The translations under genes were made by a program, and so were the position numbers. 33,321 nt of DNA. It comes from Thermoplasmata archaeon. Lineage in GTDB: Archaea; Thermoplasmatota; E2; UBA202; JdFR-43. The DNA lies in the NCBI GenBank assembly GCA_008297865.1, contig VBQI01000008.1, forward strand, positions 1-33,321, in the 5' to 3' direction. The notes below the pieces were generated by a model. That model was not told the DNA's origin, did not search any database, and saw nothing but the letters and a program-made list of their open reading frames with translations. Positions 9,477 through 18,965 of the stretch are shown here, one piece after another (positions within the stretch are counted from its first letter, which is position 1; the number at the start of each line of letters is the position of its first letter).

Positions 9477-10836
9477 CTATCTTCCTAAATCCATTGAAAG
9501 AACTCTCCTCATTTCTTCAGCACAGCCCCTCATTTCATCTCCTTTAGCTCTTTTTACTTCGGGCTCAAGAACAGGCGTCTCTCTCTCACAAGCAGGACAA
9601 TGTTCGAGCATTCTAACTTCATCTCCAGAAATAATGAAGCTGGGATAACTTGTAGCGAGTCCATCAAGGAAGGCAAACCTCCCTTTTTCTCCATAGCTTA
9701 CTTGCTCACCATTCTCATCTAAAACCATTGCATGATAGTATGTTGTTGGAACATGCAAATAATGTCCTTCTGGGCAATGAACCATCCAACCATTTCCTTC
9801 GACCATTCCATATAAATCGAGGCAATTCTCAGGGGGTATGCCCAATAGTTTCTCCACCTTCTCTCTAAATTCCTTGACTGGTAGCCTTTTATCTTCATAA
9901 ATTTTCCATCCACCGCCTGTTCCAACGGCTCCTCTTTCTCCAAAATCAAAAGATTCACCATTTCTTTCTAATTCTTCCATTACAAAATATAATATGAAAG
10001 GAGCACCAACCATTCCTACCTTGTTTCCCTCTTTATAATTTTTTCTTATCCAATTTATGATGCGGTTAATCATCTTCTTGTTTTCTCTTTGCATTGCGTA
10101 TCTGATTATTCTTCCTTTTAAATTATTTTGCATTGCTGCCTGAATCAAATCTGCAGTAAGCTCTCTGTCTAAAGCAACTTGCACATCTTTTATTACATCA
10201 AAATAAACACTGCATACCTTGCCGGCAAAAACGTTTGTTTTAAATGGATTTGGCATAAATAGGTAGCCATTTATATCTGGCTCCCAAAAAGGATACAACA
10301 TTGTAATTAAAGATTTTGCAATTCCATATTCAGCAGAATTAAAAGTCCTTTGATCTCTTGGGATAAACGTATGTATACCGCTTGTCCCACTGCTATATGA
10401 TATAACCAAGCCAGCGTCATTAAACTTATTGATTATTTCATCATGGCTATCATTTTTTTTCACAACTATGTTAGGTAATTCCCCTGTATAGACGGTAGCA
10501 AGCCACATTGCAAATTCTTTTCCAGAGGGATAATTCTTATAAAATTTGTCTGGAATGAGAGGTATTTTGCTAAAATCGTCAATACTTTTTATATCATCTG
10601 GTGTTACACAGTTCTCCTTACAGAATTTTTTATAAAAAGAATTATTTTCGTAATGATGTTTGAATGCATATTTAATCGCCCTAAATTTATATTCCTCCGC
10701 TTCTTTCTTTGGCCTTTGGCACGTTAAATAAGTCTAATGGTTTATACAGAGCCTCTTCTGCGGGGGTCATAGGATTAGGTATGTATTTGTGAAGCTTTTT
10801 ATTCAGGTTTTTTATATAATCTTCAAATTTTATCAT
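9477..10836 (-). pseudogene. LuxE/acyl-protein synthetase-like (AMP-binding superfamily) protein with one frameshift near its N-terminus
   Basis: ORF track gives only 343 aa from Met 10508. Reverse translation upstream from ATG 10836 reads MIKFEDYIKNLNKKLHKYIPNPMTPAEEALYKPLDLFNVPKAKE, then (removing one A, + strand TTT 10704-10706) EAEEYKFRAIKYAFKHHYENNSFYKKFCKENCVTPDDIKSIDDFSKIPLIPDKFYKNYPSGKEFAMWLAT..., joining the ORF in frame. Core 'LVISYSSGTSGIHTFIPRD', 'GERGAVGTGGGWK', 'LDLYGMVEGNG' is LuxE/adenylate-forming-like. Confidence 0.75.
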
Positions 10837-10912
10837 TGTTTGAAATTTCCTGCTTTATTATATCATTTATTTAAATCATATTTTAATTTGGTTAAAAACT
10901 TTTTGAATGCAT

Positions 10913-10942
10913 TTTGGGACATATAACTTTGGGATATATAAT
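10913..10942. repeat. Tandem direct repeat, 2 x 15 bp, upstream of orc1/cdc6
   Basis: TTTGGGACATATAAC (10913-10927) followed immediately by TTTGGGATATATAAT (10928-10942), 13/15 identical. Confidence 0.8.
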
Positions 10943-10978
10943 ATAGAAAATAATAAAAGAAGGAATTAAATTATTATT

Positions 10979-12004
10979 GTGATTTTGAGAGACATTAGAA
11001 AGCTCGAGCTTTCATATATTCCAGAAAAAATTTTATGCAGAAACGAAGAACTGCAGAGATTAAAACTGCTTGTAGAAAGTGGTAGAGCTTTGATAAGCGG
11101 GGGTGTAGGAACAGGAAAAACACTTCTTGCCCGTTATATTGGAGGAGATGCATATGTAAATTGTTACATAAACAAAACAGAGCATAGGGTTTTAGAAGAA
11201 ATTTTAAAACAGATTAAACCAAGATTTAATCCAGCTGGGTTGCCGACGCAAAAATTGTGGAATGAGATAGAAGAAGGAAAACAACTAATTTTAGATGAAA
11301 TAGATGGAATGCACACCAATGAGCTAAGACACTTTGCTTATGCAATATCTAGGCAACATGAGATAGGCAAAAAAATAAAATATATTGCGATTACAAGAAG
11401 CTCTACAATTTTAAGACAAATAATAAATGATGATGCAACATGGAGCACCTTTGCGAACAATGCTATAGTTGAACTAAGACCATACACATGGGAACAAATT
11501 AAAGAAATTTTGGAATATAGGGCAAGCCAGAGTCTGCGCTCGGATAGCTATGATGATGAAATTATTTCATTAATTGCGGATATTGCATTACAATCACATG
11601 GTCATATGAGAACTGGTATAGATTTACTCAGAAATTCTGCTATGATAGCAGATAGCAGGGGAAAAGATAAGATAGAGCCAGAAGATGTAAGAGAAGCCAA
11701 TAGAGAGGATATGATAAGTGATATAGAAAGTATGGAAGTGAATGATGCCATTCTTTTACTTGCTGTTGCCACCGCCTGCAGGAATAGAGCTTATGTTAGT
11801 TTGGAGGAGATGAAGGATTATTTGCAGGTTAAAGGAGAAGAATATGGGATAATAATGGGTGACAGAAAATTTGAAGCAACTTTACAAAGCTTACTACAGC
11901 AAGGATTTATCTATGAAGGGAAATATGGTTATACAATTCTTCAATGCCCAACAAGCGTGCTTATAAAAGAAATTGAGGAGAAAATGAAAAAGATTACTTC
12001 TTGA
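10979..12004 (+). CDS. Orc1/Cdc6-family replication initiator AAA+ ATPase
   Basis: GTG start; Walker A 'GGVGTGKTLLARY', Walker B 'LILDEIDGM', 'ALQSHGHMRTGIDLLRNSAMIADSRGKDKIEPEDVREAN', C-terminal winged-helix-like region. Confidence 0.88.
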   Translation: MILRDIRKLELSYIPEKILCRNEELQRLKLLVESGRALISGGVGTGKTLLARYIGGDAYVNCYINKTEHRVLEEILKQIKPRFNPAGLPTQKLWNEIEEGKQLILDEIDGMHTNELRHFAYAISRQHEIGKKIKYIAITRSSTILRQIINDDATWSTFANNAIVELRPYTWEQIKEILEYRASQSLRSDSYDDEIISLIADIALQSHGHMRTGIDLLRNSAMIADSRGKDKIEPEDVREANREDMISDIESMEVNDAILLLAVATACRNRAYVSLEEMKDYLQVKGEEYGIIMGDRKFEATLQSLLQQGFIYEGKYGYTILQCPTSVLIKEIEEKMKKITS

Positions 12005-13406
12005 TTAATCTACTTATTATTTCTTTGTCTATTTTTTCTTTCTCTTTCTTTTCTTCTTTATAAATTCTCCATGGTAGTTTATGGCTTTCCATAGTAAGCA
12101 CATATATAATGCTTCCAATTCCAATCCAAGTTATGAGGAAAATAAAACCAGACATTGCATCTTCAAGCCTTAAAATAATAACCAAAGAAAAGAGCCGAGG
12201 AAAGCATGCCAAATAGAGCGACAATCCACAATCCTTTAAATTTGAATTTTGCTTTCTTATAAATTTCTGGGCGTTTATACGGCAGTATTAAGGTAGATAT
12301 TGATATGGAAATGTAAATTAACAAGACCGCCATATTTATCATCATAACTGCTGTCATAAACTGCTTGGCAAGAAGAATTATGATTATTGCCATAACTGTA
12401 TTTATTATTAAAGTCCACTTTGGCACCCCAAATTTATTCAGTTGCGCAAGCTTCTCCGGAACAATTCTATCCTTAGCCATGCAAAGGAAAGGCGGGAGGT
12501 AGCAAGCATCATTGGATTTATATCAGAGATTATTGCAATAGAGCCCGCAAAAGCGACATAAACTGCTATTAAAGATGGTAAAAAGTGCTTTGCCACATCC
12601 GGAACTGAGCCAGCTGAAAAATCGTATGAAGCATAGAAAGATGGACTCATGGAACCATATGTTATTAAAGCTACCATAACGTAAATGATTGCTATAAAAA
12701 GCATTGAAATAATTATTCCTCTCGGAAGCACTCTCTCTGGATTTTTAATTTCATCTCCTGCATTTGCAATTGCTGCAAATCCTATATAGCTAAAGAAAAT
12801 TAGACTGCTTGCCTTTGCAATGGAAGATAGATTTATTCTAAAAGAATATTCTAAATTACTCATGCTAATATTTGGAAGCCCAAATAAGATAAATAATGAA
12901 ATTCCCATCATTAAAAGAATAAACATTGCTGTCTGGATTCTCCCATATATTTTTACTCCCATATAATTTACCAATAAAAATATGATGACAAGAAGAATTG
13001 CCACCACTTGTATATTTCTTGAGATGAAAAAAGATATGGAGTGCAGATTTATTATATCAAAGAAATTATTTATAAGAATAATATCGCCAACTGCCATTGC
13101 CGCTATGGTGGCAATCATTGCAAACCATCTGGCCCATGTGGAAATGAAACCAACGAAAGGATCAATAATTCTGCTGACAAAAACATATTCTCCACCTGAT
13201 GAAGGCAAAGCCGAGGATAAAACAGCGTAGCAAAGAGCCATAAAAAATGCAGGAATTGCTGCAATCACATATGAAATGATTATGGAAGAACCAATACTAA
13301 CTTTACTCTGAATCTGAATCGTTGATATAAAAAGTCCACCCCCAATAACTGCTGTAACTACAGTTGCAACGACTTCCTTTAATCCAAGTTCTCTTCTCAG
13401 TTCCAT
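11994..13406 (-). pseudogene. APC superfamily amino acid permease interrupted by two frameshifts
   Basis: Segment 1 (13406 to ~12480): MELRRELGLKEVVATVVTAVIGGGLFIST...INPMMLATSRLSFA. Segment 2 (~12480-12168): MAKDRIVPEKLAQLNKFGVPKWTLIINTVM...LFFGYYFK. Segment 3 (~12168-11994): LEDAMSGFIFLITWIGIGSIIYVL...SRLIKK*. Continuous homology-like reading after +1 at ~12478-12481 and -1 at ~12168. Confidence 0.82.
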
Positions 13407-13409
13407 TTC

Positions 13410-15389
13410 TCACCCGAAAAGAGGAAGAAAAACAAGGCTTACTATTGACATCAATTTTATAAGTATGTTCAGAGATGGTCCAGCTGTATCCTTGCATGGG
13501 TCGCCGACCGTATCGCCAACCACCGCCGCTTTATGGGCGAAGCTTCCTTTGCCCCCAAGATTGCCTGCTTCAATATATTTCTTTGCGTTGTCCCATGCCC
13601 CGCCAGCGTTTGCAAGAAATATGGCTAAAAGAAAGCCAGAAGCCGTTGCTCCAGCAAGCAAGCCAATTAACGCTTCCACCCTCCATACTCCGATTATAAT
13701 GGGAACAATAACCGCCAAGCTTGATGGAAGAATCATTTCTCTTAATGCTCCTCTTGTAGCTATTTTAACACATCTCTCATAATCTGGTTTTCCTTTGCCT
13801 TCTAAAATGCCGAACTCTCTGAATTGCCTTCTCACTTCATTTACCATTTTTCCAGCTGCCCTACCAACTGCACCTATGGTGAGAGAAGAAAAAAGAAAAG
13901 GAAGCATTGCCCCTACAAAAATGCCAGTCATTAAATAGGGGGATGTTAACTTTACGTTAATTACTCCAACCACCTCTTCTGCTTTTTTAACAAAAGTAAA
14001 GAGAAGTGCTAAAGCAGTTATAGCAGCTGAGCCAATGGCAAAACCTTTTCCCATTGCAGCAGTTGTATTGCCTACAGCATCTAAACTTTCTGTTCTTTTC
14101 CTTATTTCCTCTCCAAGTCCAGCCATCTCTGCTATGCCAGCAGCATTGTCAGCGACGGGACCATAACAATCTGTTGCAAGAGTAATGCCAAGCGTTGAAA
14201 GCATACCAACTGCTGCCAAAGCTATGCCGTAAAATCCAGCAAATTCATAGGCAACAACCATTGCTATGCATGTTGAAACAATTGGTATGGCTGTGCTGAT
14301 CATGCCTATTGACATTCCTTGCAATATGTCTGTTGCTGCTCCTGTCTGAGCCGCTTTTGCAATTTTTTGTGCTGGTTTTCGCTGTTCAGAAGTAAAATAT
14401 TCTGTTGACAAGCCTATTACTATACCATCTATTAAGCCAACAAGAACTGCAAAAAACGGATTATAGTCGGATAGCAAAATATGTGTTATAACAAATGCAA
14501 TTACGGCAAATATGATAGCAGAGCCAAATAATCCATTTCTTAATGCTGAGTATACATTTTTCCCTCTAACAAAAATCATTGCTGAAATAGAAGCAAGGAT
14601 TCCCAAGCCTGCTATAATCAATGGATAAACTTTTGCATATGCATAAGTTACAAGGAAGGCAAGAGATATAGCAGAGATTATGGAATCAACATATGACTCA
14701 AATAAATCTGCTCCCATTCCCGCAACGTCGCCAACATTATCACCAACATTATCAGCTATAACTGCAGGGTTTCGAGGGTCATCTTCAGGTATGCCCTCTT
14801 CAACTTTTCCAACTAAATCCGCTCCTATATCAGCGGATTTGGTGTATATGCCTCCTCCTACTCTTGCAAACAATGCAATGCTACTTGCTCCAAAACCAAA
14901 GCCAAAAAGAATGCTTGAAAGAATGCTCGAGTCTTCCCCAAAAGTCAAATAGAATACACTCACTCCAATTATTCCAAGTCCAACAACAGCAAGCCCCATG
15001 ACGGCGCCAGAAGAAAAAGCAACGAGCAAGCCATTTCTCACCGATTTTTTTGATGCCTCAGCTGTTCTCGCATTTGCTTTTGTTGCAACTCTCATACCAA
15101 TGTTTCCAGCTAAGCCCGAGAAAAAAGCTCCCGTTAGAAAAGCTATTGCAGTCTGCCAGGGCAAGTTTGTGAAGTAGCTTGCTACAAACAGAAAAAGCAT
15201 TACTATTATTACAAAAATTGCTATAATTTTGTATTCTTCATTCAAGAAAGTGATGGCCCCCTTTTGTATAGCCTTAGAAATTTCTACCATTTTTTCATTC
15301 CCTGCTGGCTTTTTTAGGATATATACTATTAAGGCAAAAGCTGAGAAAATTGAAACGAGTCCCGTAAATAGAGGAAAGAGTTCTAACAT
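13410..15389 (-). CDS. Membrane-bound ion-translocating pyrophosphatase (K+-dependent type)
   Basis: 659 aa; 'DVGADLVGKVE'-type loop 'DIGADLVGKVEEGIPEDDPRNPAVIADNVGDNVGDVAGMGADLFESY', 'ATDCYGPVADNAAGIAEM', 'LDAVGNTTAAMGKGFAIGSAA', 'DTVGDPCKDTAGPSLNILIKL'. Confidence 0.97.
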   Translation of the reverse strand: MLELFPLFTGLVSIFSAFALIVYILKKPAGNEKMVEISKAIQKGAITFLNEEYKIIAIFVIIVMLFLFVASYFTNLPWQTAIAFLTGAFFSGLAGNIGMRVATKANARTAEASKKSVRNGLLVAFSSGAVMGLAVVGLGIIGVSVFYLTFGEDSSILSSILFGFGFGASSIALFARVGGGIYTKSADIGADLVGKVEEGIPEDDPRNPAVIADNVGDNVGDVAGMGADLFESYVDSIISAISLAFLVTYAYAKVYPLIIAGLGILASISAMIFVRGKNVYSALRNGLFGSAIIFAVIAFVITHILLSDYNPFFAVLVGLIDGIVIGLSTEYFTSEQRKPAQKIAKAAQTGAATDILQGMSIGMISTAIPIVSTCIAMVVAYEFAGFYGIALAAVGMLSTLGITLATDCYGPVADNAAGIAEMAGLGEEIRKRTESLDAVGNTTAAMGKGFAIGSAAITALALLFTFVKKAEEVVGVINVKLTSPYLMTGIFVGAMLPFLFSSLTIGAVGRAAGKMVNEVRRQFREFGILEGKGKPDYERCVKIATRGALREMILPSSLAVIVPIIIGVWRVEALIGLLAGATASGFLLAIFLANAGGAWDNAKKYIEAGNLGGKGSFAHKAAVVGDTVGDPCKDTAGPSLNILIKLMSIVSLVFLPLFG

Positions 15390-15476
15390 GGGAAGGAAAA
15401 TGATTTCCCTACTTAATTTTATCGCAATAATTTCGCCTTTTGATAGTCTATCAGCGCGACCATGATAAAAGCTTCA

Positions 15477-15626
15477 CTACTTTCTGAATCCTCCCATGTC
15501 AATGCCTATTCCAAAATAGCCTTGTGTCCATAGCGACCAATCTTTTCCTTTGTTTGAATAATCATCGACGCCAAATATATTTATTAGGAAGGCAAAACAC
15601 CACCTGCATAAGCCGTAAATCTGCAT
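15477..15626 (-). CDS. Short hypothetical ORF (49 aa) or gene remnant
   Basis: Reverse translation: MQIYGLCRWCFAFLINIFGVDDYSNKGKDWSLWTQGYFGIGIDMGGFRK*; frame stays open a further 23 codons upstream. Protein-like composition but no recognised family. Confidence 0.3.
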   Translation of the reverse strand: MQIYGLCRWCFAFLINIFGVDDYSNKGKDWSLWTQGYFGIGIDMGGFRK

Positions 15627-15668
15627 TGAGAATTCATTTATTAAATGAAATAGATTTTCATGCAGATT
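15618..15668. repeat. Nested inverted repeats in intergenic region
   Basis: Outer arms AATCTGCAT (15618-15626)/ATGCAGATT (15660-15668); inner CATTTA-T-TAAATG (15635-15647). Confidence 0.6.
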
Positions 15669-15886
15669 AAACTGTAAAAATATTCTTGTTCATATAACTA
15701 TCTACACTATAAGTTGATGAAAAAATGAGTAAAGGAAGAATAAAGCAGACTAACTTTTTCATGGAATTAATTTATGTAGTATCTATATGTTTTTCGCAAA
15801 CATCATGGGAAAGTTTTCTCTCAAAAAATTTGTTGGGTATGGAGATGATAGAGGGGTAAAATGAAGGAAAAGGAGCAATAATTTTG

Positions 15887-17314
15887 TTAACTTTGTATTA
15901 AAGGTATGTAAATTGGAGGAATTGCTGGAGGGAAATTGGCGTTAACTTTTTCAGTATTAAAGCCTGGCTTTATTTCCGTTAATGACCATGGAAAGAAAGT
16001 TATTCTTCCTCCTCCAACCCACCATATTCCATCACCAAATAATCCAAATGTTAAAGGACCGAATATGCTTCCCCAATAATTATAGCGGGCATCCGAAATA
16101 CTTGAATTTGCAAATAAGCCCCATCCATTTCCAAAAATATTGTTGTGATTGATTGTATTATCCTGAGTCTTATATAAGTATACTCCACATACTTTGTTGC
16201 CAATTATGTTGCAATATTCTACGACATTATTTCCTTCCTCATATATCTCTATGCCGAGATTTTCATTTTCAATTAAACTACAATTTTTTACCTTATTGGC
16301 AGAGGAGAAATATATTACCATGCCTGGATATCCATTCCTTTGAGAAACAGTATTTTTTATAATATTATTTTTAGAATACAAAATAGTCACTCCATTGTAT
16401 ATACTATCTGAAATGCTACAATTATCTATTTTGCTACCCTCAGCCATATAAAGAGCTATACCAGCTAAATTGTTTGATAAACTACAATTGGATATATGAG
16501 AATTATTACTATATGTTATTGCCAAACCGGTATTTTCACTATAAGATATATTGCATTTCTGGATTATTGTATTATCTGAATAGGAGACTATCATTCCAAC
16601 ATTTTCTTCACTCCCACAAAAATTAATTGTGGAGCCAATAATCTTATTATTTGGAGATTCCCTAATGTAAATTGCGGTGGAGCATCTATAAAAATTTGAA
16701 TTAATTGTATTTTCCTTTGACTTATATACATATACACCCGTCCAGTTTGCGAGGGTAAAATTACAGTTCATCACATCATTGTAATTTGAATCAATGGTTA
16801 GCAAGATAGATTGTCCTTGGAGCCCTTCGAAAATGCAATCTTTAAATTTGTTATGAACGGATTTATAGACTATTGCCCCATGAAAATCATTTATAAATTT
16901 ACATTTAGTGATTTCGCAATAGCTATCATTGTTCATATATATGCCTTCATGATAATAATGTTGTTTGCTATTCATTATTGTAAAGTTAGATATTTTAATA
17001 GCCTTGCAACTATAAATGTTAATTACATTACCCTCTAAATTGCCATCTATTATTGTATTATTTATATCCTCTCCGATGATTGTTATATTTCGCTTATTGT
17101 AAATATAAAGAATTTCCTTATACGTCCCAGCATATACGAAGATGGTATCTCCTGCAGAAGCATGATTGATTGCATCCTGAATTTTAGTATAATTGCCTTC
17201 GCCAGAACCTCCAACAAACAATCTGTTGCCAGATATCTTATCCATCGGTGTATCTGCTAACAGAGTGGGCAAAAATAAAACAAATCCTATGGCGATAGCA
17301 ATAACCTTACTCAT
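15887..17314 (-). CDS. Exported right-handed beta-helix (NosD/PbH1-repeat) protein
   Basis: Signal peptide-like N-terminus; 'YTKIQDAINHASAGDTIFVYAGTYKEILYI', 'NITIIGEDINNTIIDGN', repeated 'N.I.NC.I..N...G I.....N.I..' units and 'YNYWGSIFGP'. Confidence 0.88.
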   Translation of the reverse strand: MSKVIAIAIGFVLFLPTLLADTPMDKISGNRLFVGGSGEGNYTKIQDAINHASAGDTIFVYAGTYKEILYIYNKRNITIIGEDINNTIIDGNLEGNVINIYSCKAIKISNFTIMNSKQHYYHEGIYMNNDSYCEITKCKFINDFHGAIVYKSVHNKFKDCIFEGLQGQSILLTIDSNYNDVMNCNFTLANWTGVYVYKSKENTINSNFYRCSTAIYIRESPNNKIIGSTINFCGSEENVGMIVSYSDNTIIQKCNISYSENTGLAITYSNNSHISNCSLSNNLAGIALYMAEGSKIDNCSISDSIYNGVTILYSKNNIIKNTVSQRNGYPGMVIYFSSANKVKNCSLIENENLGIEIYEEGNNVVEYCNIIGNKVCGVYLYKTQDNTINHNNIFGNGWGLFANSSISDARYNYWGSIFGPLTFGLFGDGIWWVGGGRITFFPWSLTEIKPGFNTEKVNANFPPAIPPIYIPLIQS

Positions 17315-17409
17315 TTTACCCCCGAGACATGAAATATTTGCAATTTTATTAAGCTTTCTGTTTTTGATATAAAGACAGTTAATTTAAATATTCTTCAACT
17401 ATTTCTCTC

Positions 17410-18579
17410 ATGCACCTTACTCCAGAGCAGGAAAAAATGCTTGAAGGTGAGCATGGAGAGATGATTGCGAAGATGATGCGCCTGCTTGTGAGGCTTGGCG
17501 ATGTATACAATGCCAGCAAAATGATTCCTGTTGCTTCTGTGCAGGTGGCGGGTGTATCATATAAAAGTATAGGAGATGCTGGCTTGGAATTTTTGCAGGA
17601 TATTGCAAGAGAAGCTAGAGTGAAAGTTCTAACTTTCTTAAATCCTGCTGGCATGGATTTAGAAAACTGGCGGGAAATGGGTATAGACGAGGGATTTGCA
17701 AAAAAGCAGGCTGCAATTATTGAAGCATTTAAGAAGATGGGCATTGTTATTTCAGCAACATGCACCCCTTACTTAGCTGGAAATTTGCCTCGTTATCGTC
17801 AACACATAGCATGGAGTGAATCATCTGCAGTTTCTTTTGCTAACTCAGTTATAGGAGCCCGGACTAACAGGGAGGGAGGACCTTCTGCCTTAGCTGCCGC
17901 CATAACTGGCTTCACACCTTATTATGGATTGCATTTAGATGAAAACAGACAGTCCAATGTAATTGTGGAAGTAAAGGCGGAGCTTAAAACCAGCACAGAC
18001 TTTGCAGCAATGGGACATTATGTTGGTAGAGAAGTTAAGAAAGGCATCCCTTACTTTAAAGGTATAAAGAATGCAGATGTTGATGATTTAAAGGGACTGG
18101 GAGCAGCAATAGCAGCTTCTGGAGCCATAGCATTATATCATGCTGAAGGTATTACTCCTGAGGCAAAAGAAGTTAACATTGAAGGCTTAGAAAAGATTGA
18201 ATTTGGAGAGGAAGAAAAAAGAGAAACTTATGAGAGGCTTAATACAGGAGAAGAAGAGGATATAATAATTTTTGGCTGTCCCCATGCATCGCTGAAGGAA
18301 ATAATTAAAATTTCAAAACTTGTTGAAGGAAGAAAAGCAAGAAAGCCATTCTGGATATGTACTTCAAGGGCTGTGAAGGAGATTGCAGAAAGGATGGAAC
18401 TAGATGAAAAGATAAGCAAGGCAGGAGGAAAAATTGTTGCTGATACCTGCATGGTTGTATCACCTATAGAAAAGTTATTCAGCACGACCGCAGTCAACTC
18501 TGCTAAAGCAGCTCATTATTTGCCAGGCTTCTGTAAGCAAAAGGTAATTTTTAAAAGTATGGAGGAATTATTACTATGA
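17410..18579 (+). CDS. Phosphomevalonate dehydratase large subunit (aconitase X catalytic domain)
   Basis: 'MHLTPEQEKMLEGEHG...AMKMMRLLVRLGDVYNA'-type AcnX N-terminus, 'CTPYLAGNLPRYRQHIAWSESSAVSFANSVIGARTNREGGPSALAAAITGFTPYYGLHLDENR', 'ADTCMVVSP'. Confidence 0.92.
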   Translation: MHLTPEQEKMLEGEHGEMIAKMMRLLVRLGDVYNASKMIPVASVQVAGVSYKSIGDAGLEFLQDIAREARVKVLTFLNPAGMDLENWREMGIDEGFAKKQAAIIEAFKKMGIVISATCTPYLAGNLPRYRQHIAWSESSAVSFANSVIGARTNREGGPSALAAAITGFTPYYGLHLDENRQSNVIVEVKAELKTSTDFAAMGHYVGREVKKGIPYFKGIKNADVDDLKGLGAAIAASGAIALYHAEGITPEAKEVNIEGLEKIEFGEEEKRETYERLNTGEEEDIIIFGCPHASLKEIIKISKLVEGRKARKPFWICTSRAVKEIAERMELDEKISKAGGKIVADTCMVVSPIEKLFSTTAVNSAKAAHYLPGFCKQKVIFKSMEELLL

Positions 18580-18965
18580 AGGCTCGAACTATATATCCTG
18601 GAAAGGCCGAAGGACAAGCCATCGTAAGCCATGAGCCTATTGGTTTTTATGGTGGAATTGACATGAAAACAGGCATTGTTATAGAAAAGGGACATGAACT
18701 TGAAGGGCAATGTGTTAAAGATAAAATACTTATATTTCCATATGGGAAGGGCTCCACAGTCGGGAGCTACGTTATATACGGCTTAAAGAAAAATGGCGTC
18801 GCACCGAAAGCCATAGTGAACAAGGAAACGGAGATTATTGTTGCTACTGGAGCAATTTTAGCTGGCATAGTTTGCGTAGATAGTATAGACATTGAGAAAA
18901 TAAAAAGTGGAGATTATGTTATAATTGAAGCTGGAGAAAAAGAAGCGGAAGTTACAGTAAAATGA
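18576..18965 (+). CDS. Phosphomevalonate dehydratase small subunit (aconitase X swivel domain)
   Basis: 'PGKAEGQAIVSHEPIGFYGGIDMKTGIVIEKGHELEGQCVKDKILIFPYGKGSTVGSYVIYGLKKNGVAPKAIVNKETEIIVATGAILAGI'; ATGA overlap with the large subunit. Confidence 0.92.
   Translation: MKARTIYPGKAEGQAIVSHEPIGFYGGIDMKTGIVIEKGHELEGQCVKDKILIFPYGKGSTVGSYVIYGLKKNGVAPKAIVNKETEIIVATGAILAGIVCVDSIDIEKIKSGDYVIIEAGEKEAEVTVK

Noticed and set aside
12982-13230. Plus-strand 82-aa ORF inside the permease
   Set aside because: Antisense to the permease first segment with no protein-family support.
15421-15460. Short palindrome TGATAGTCTATCA downstream of the pyrophosphatase start
   Set aside because: Only 6-bp arms; expected by chance in AT-rich sequence.
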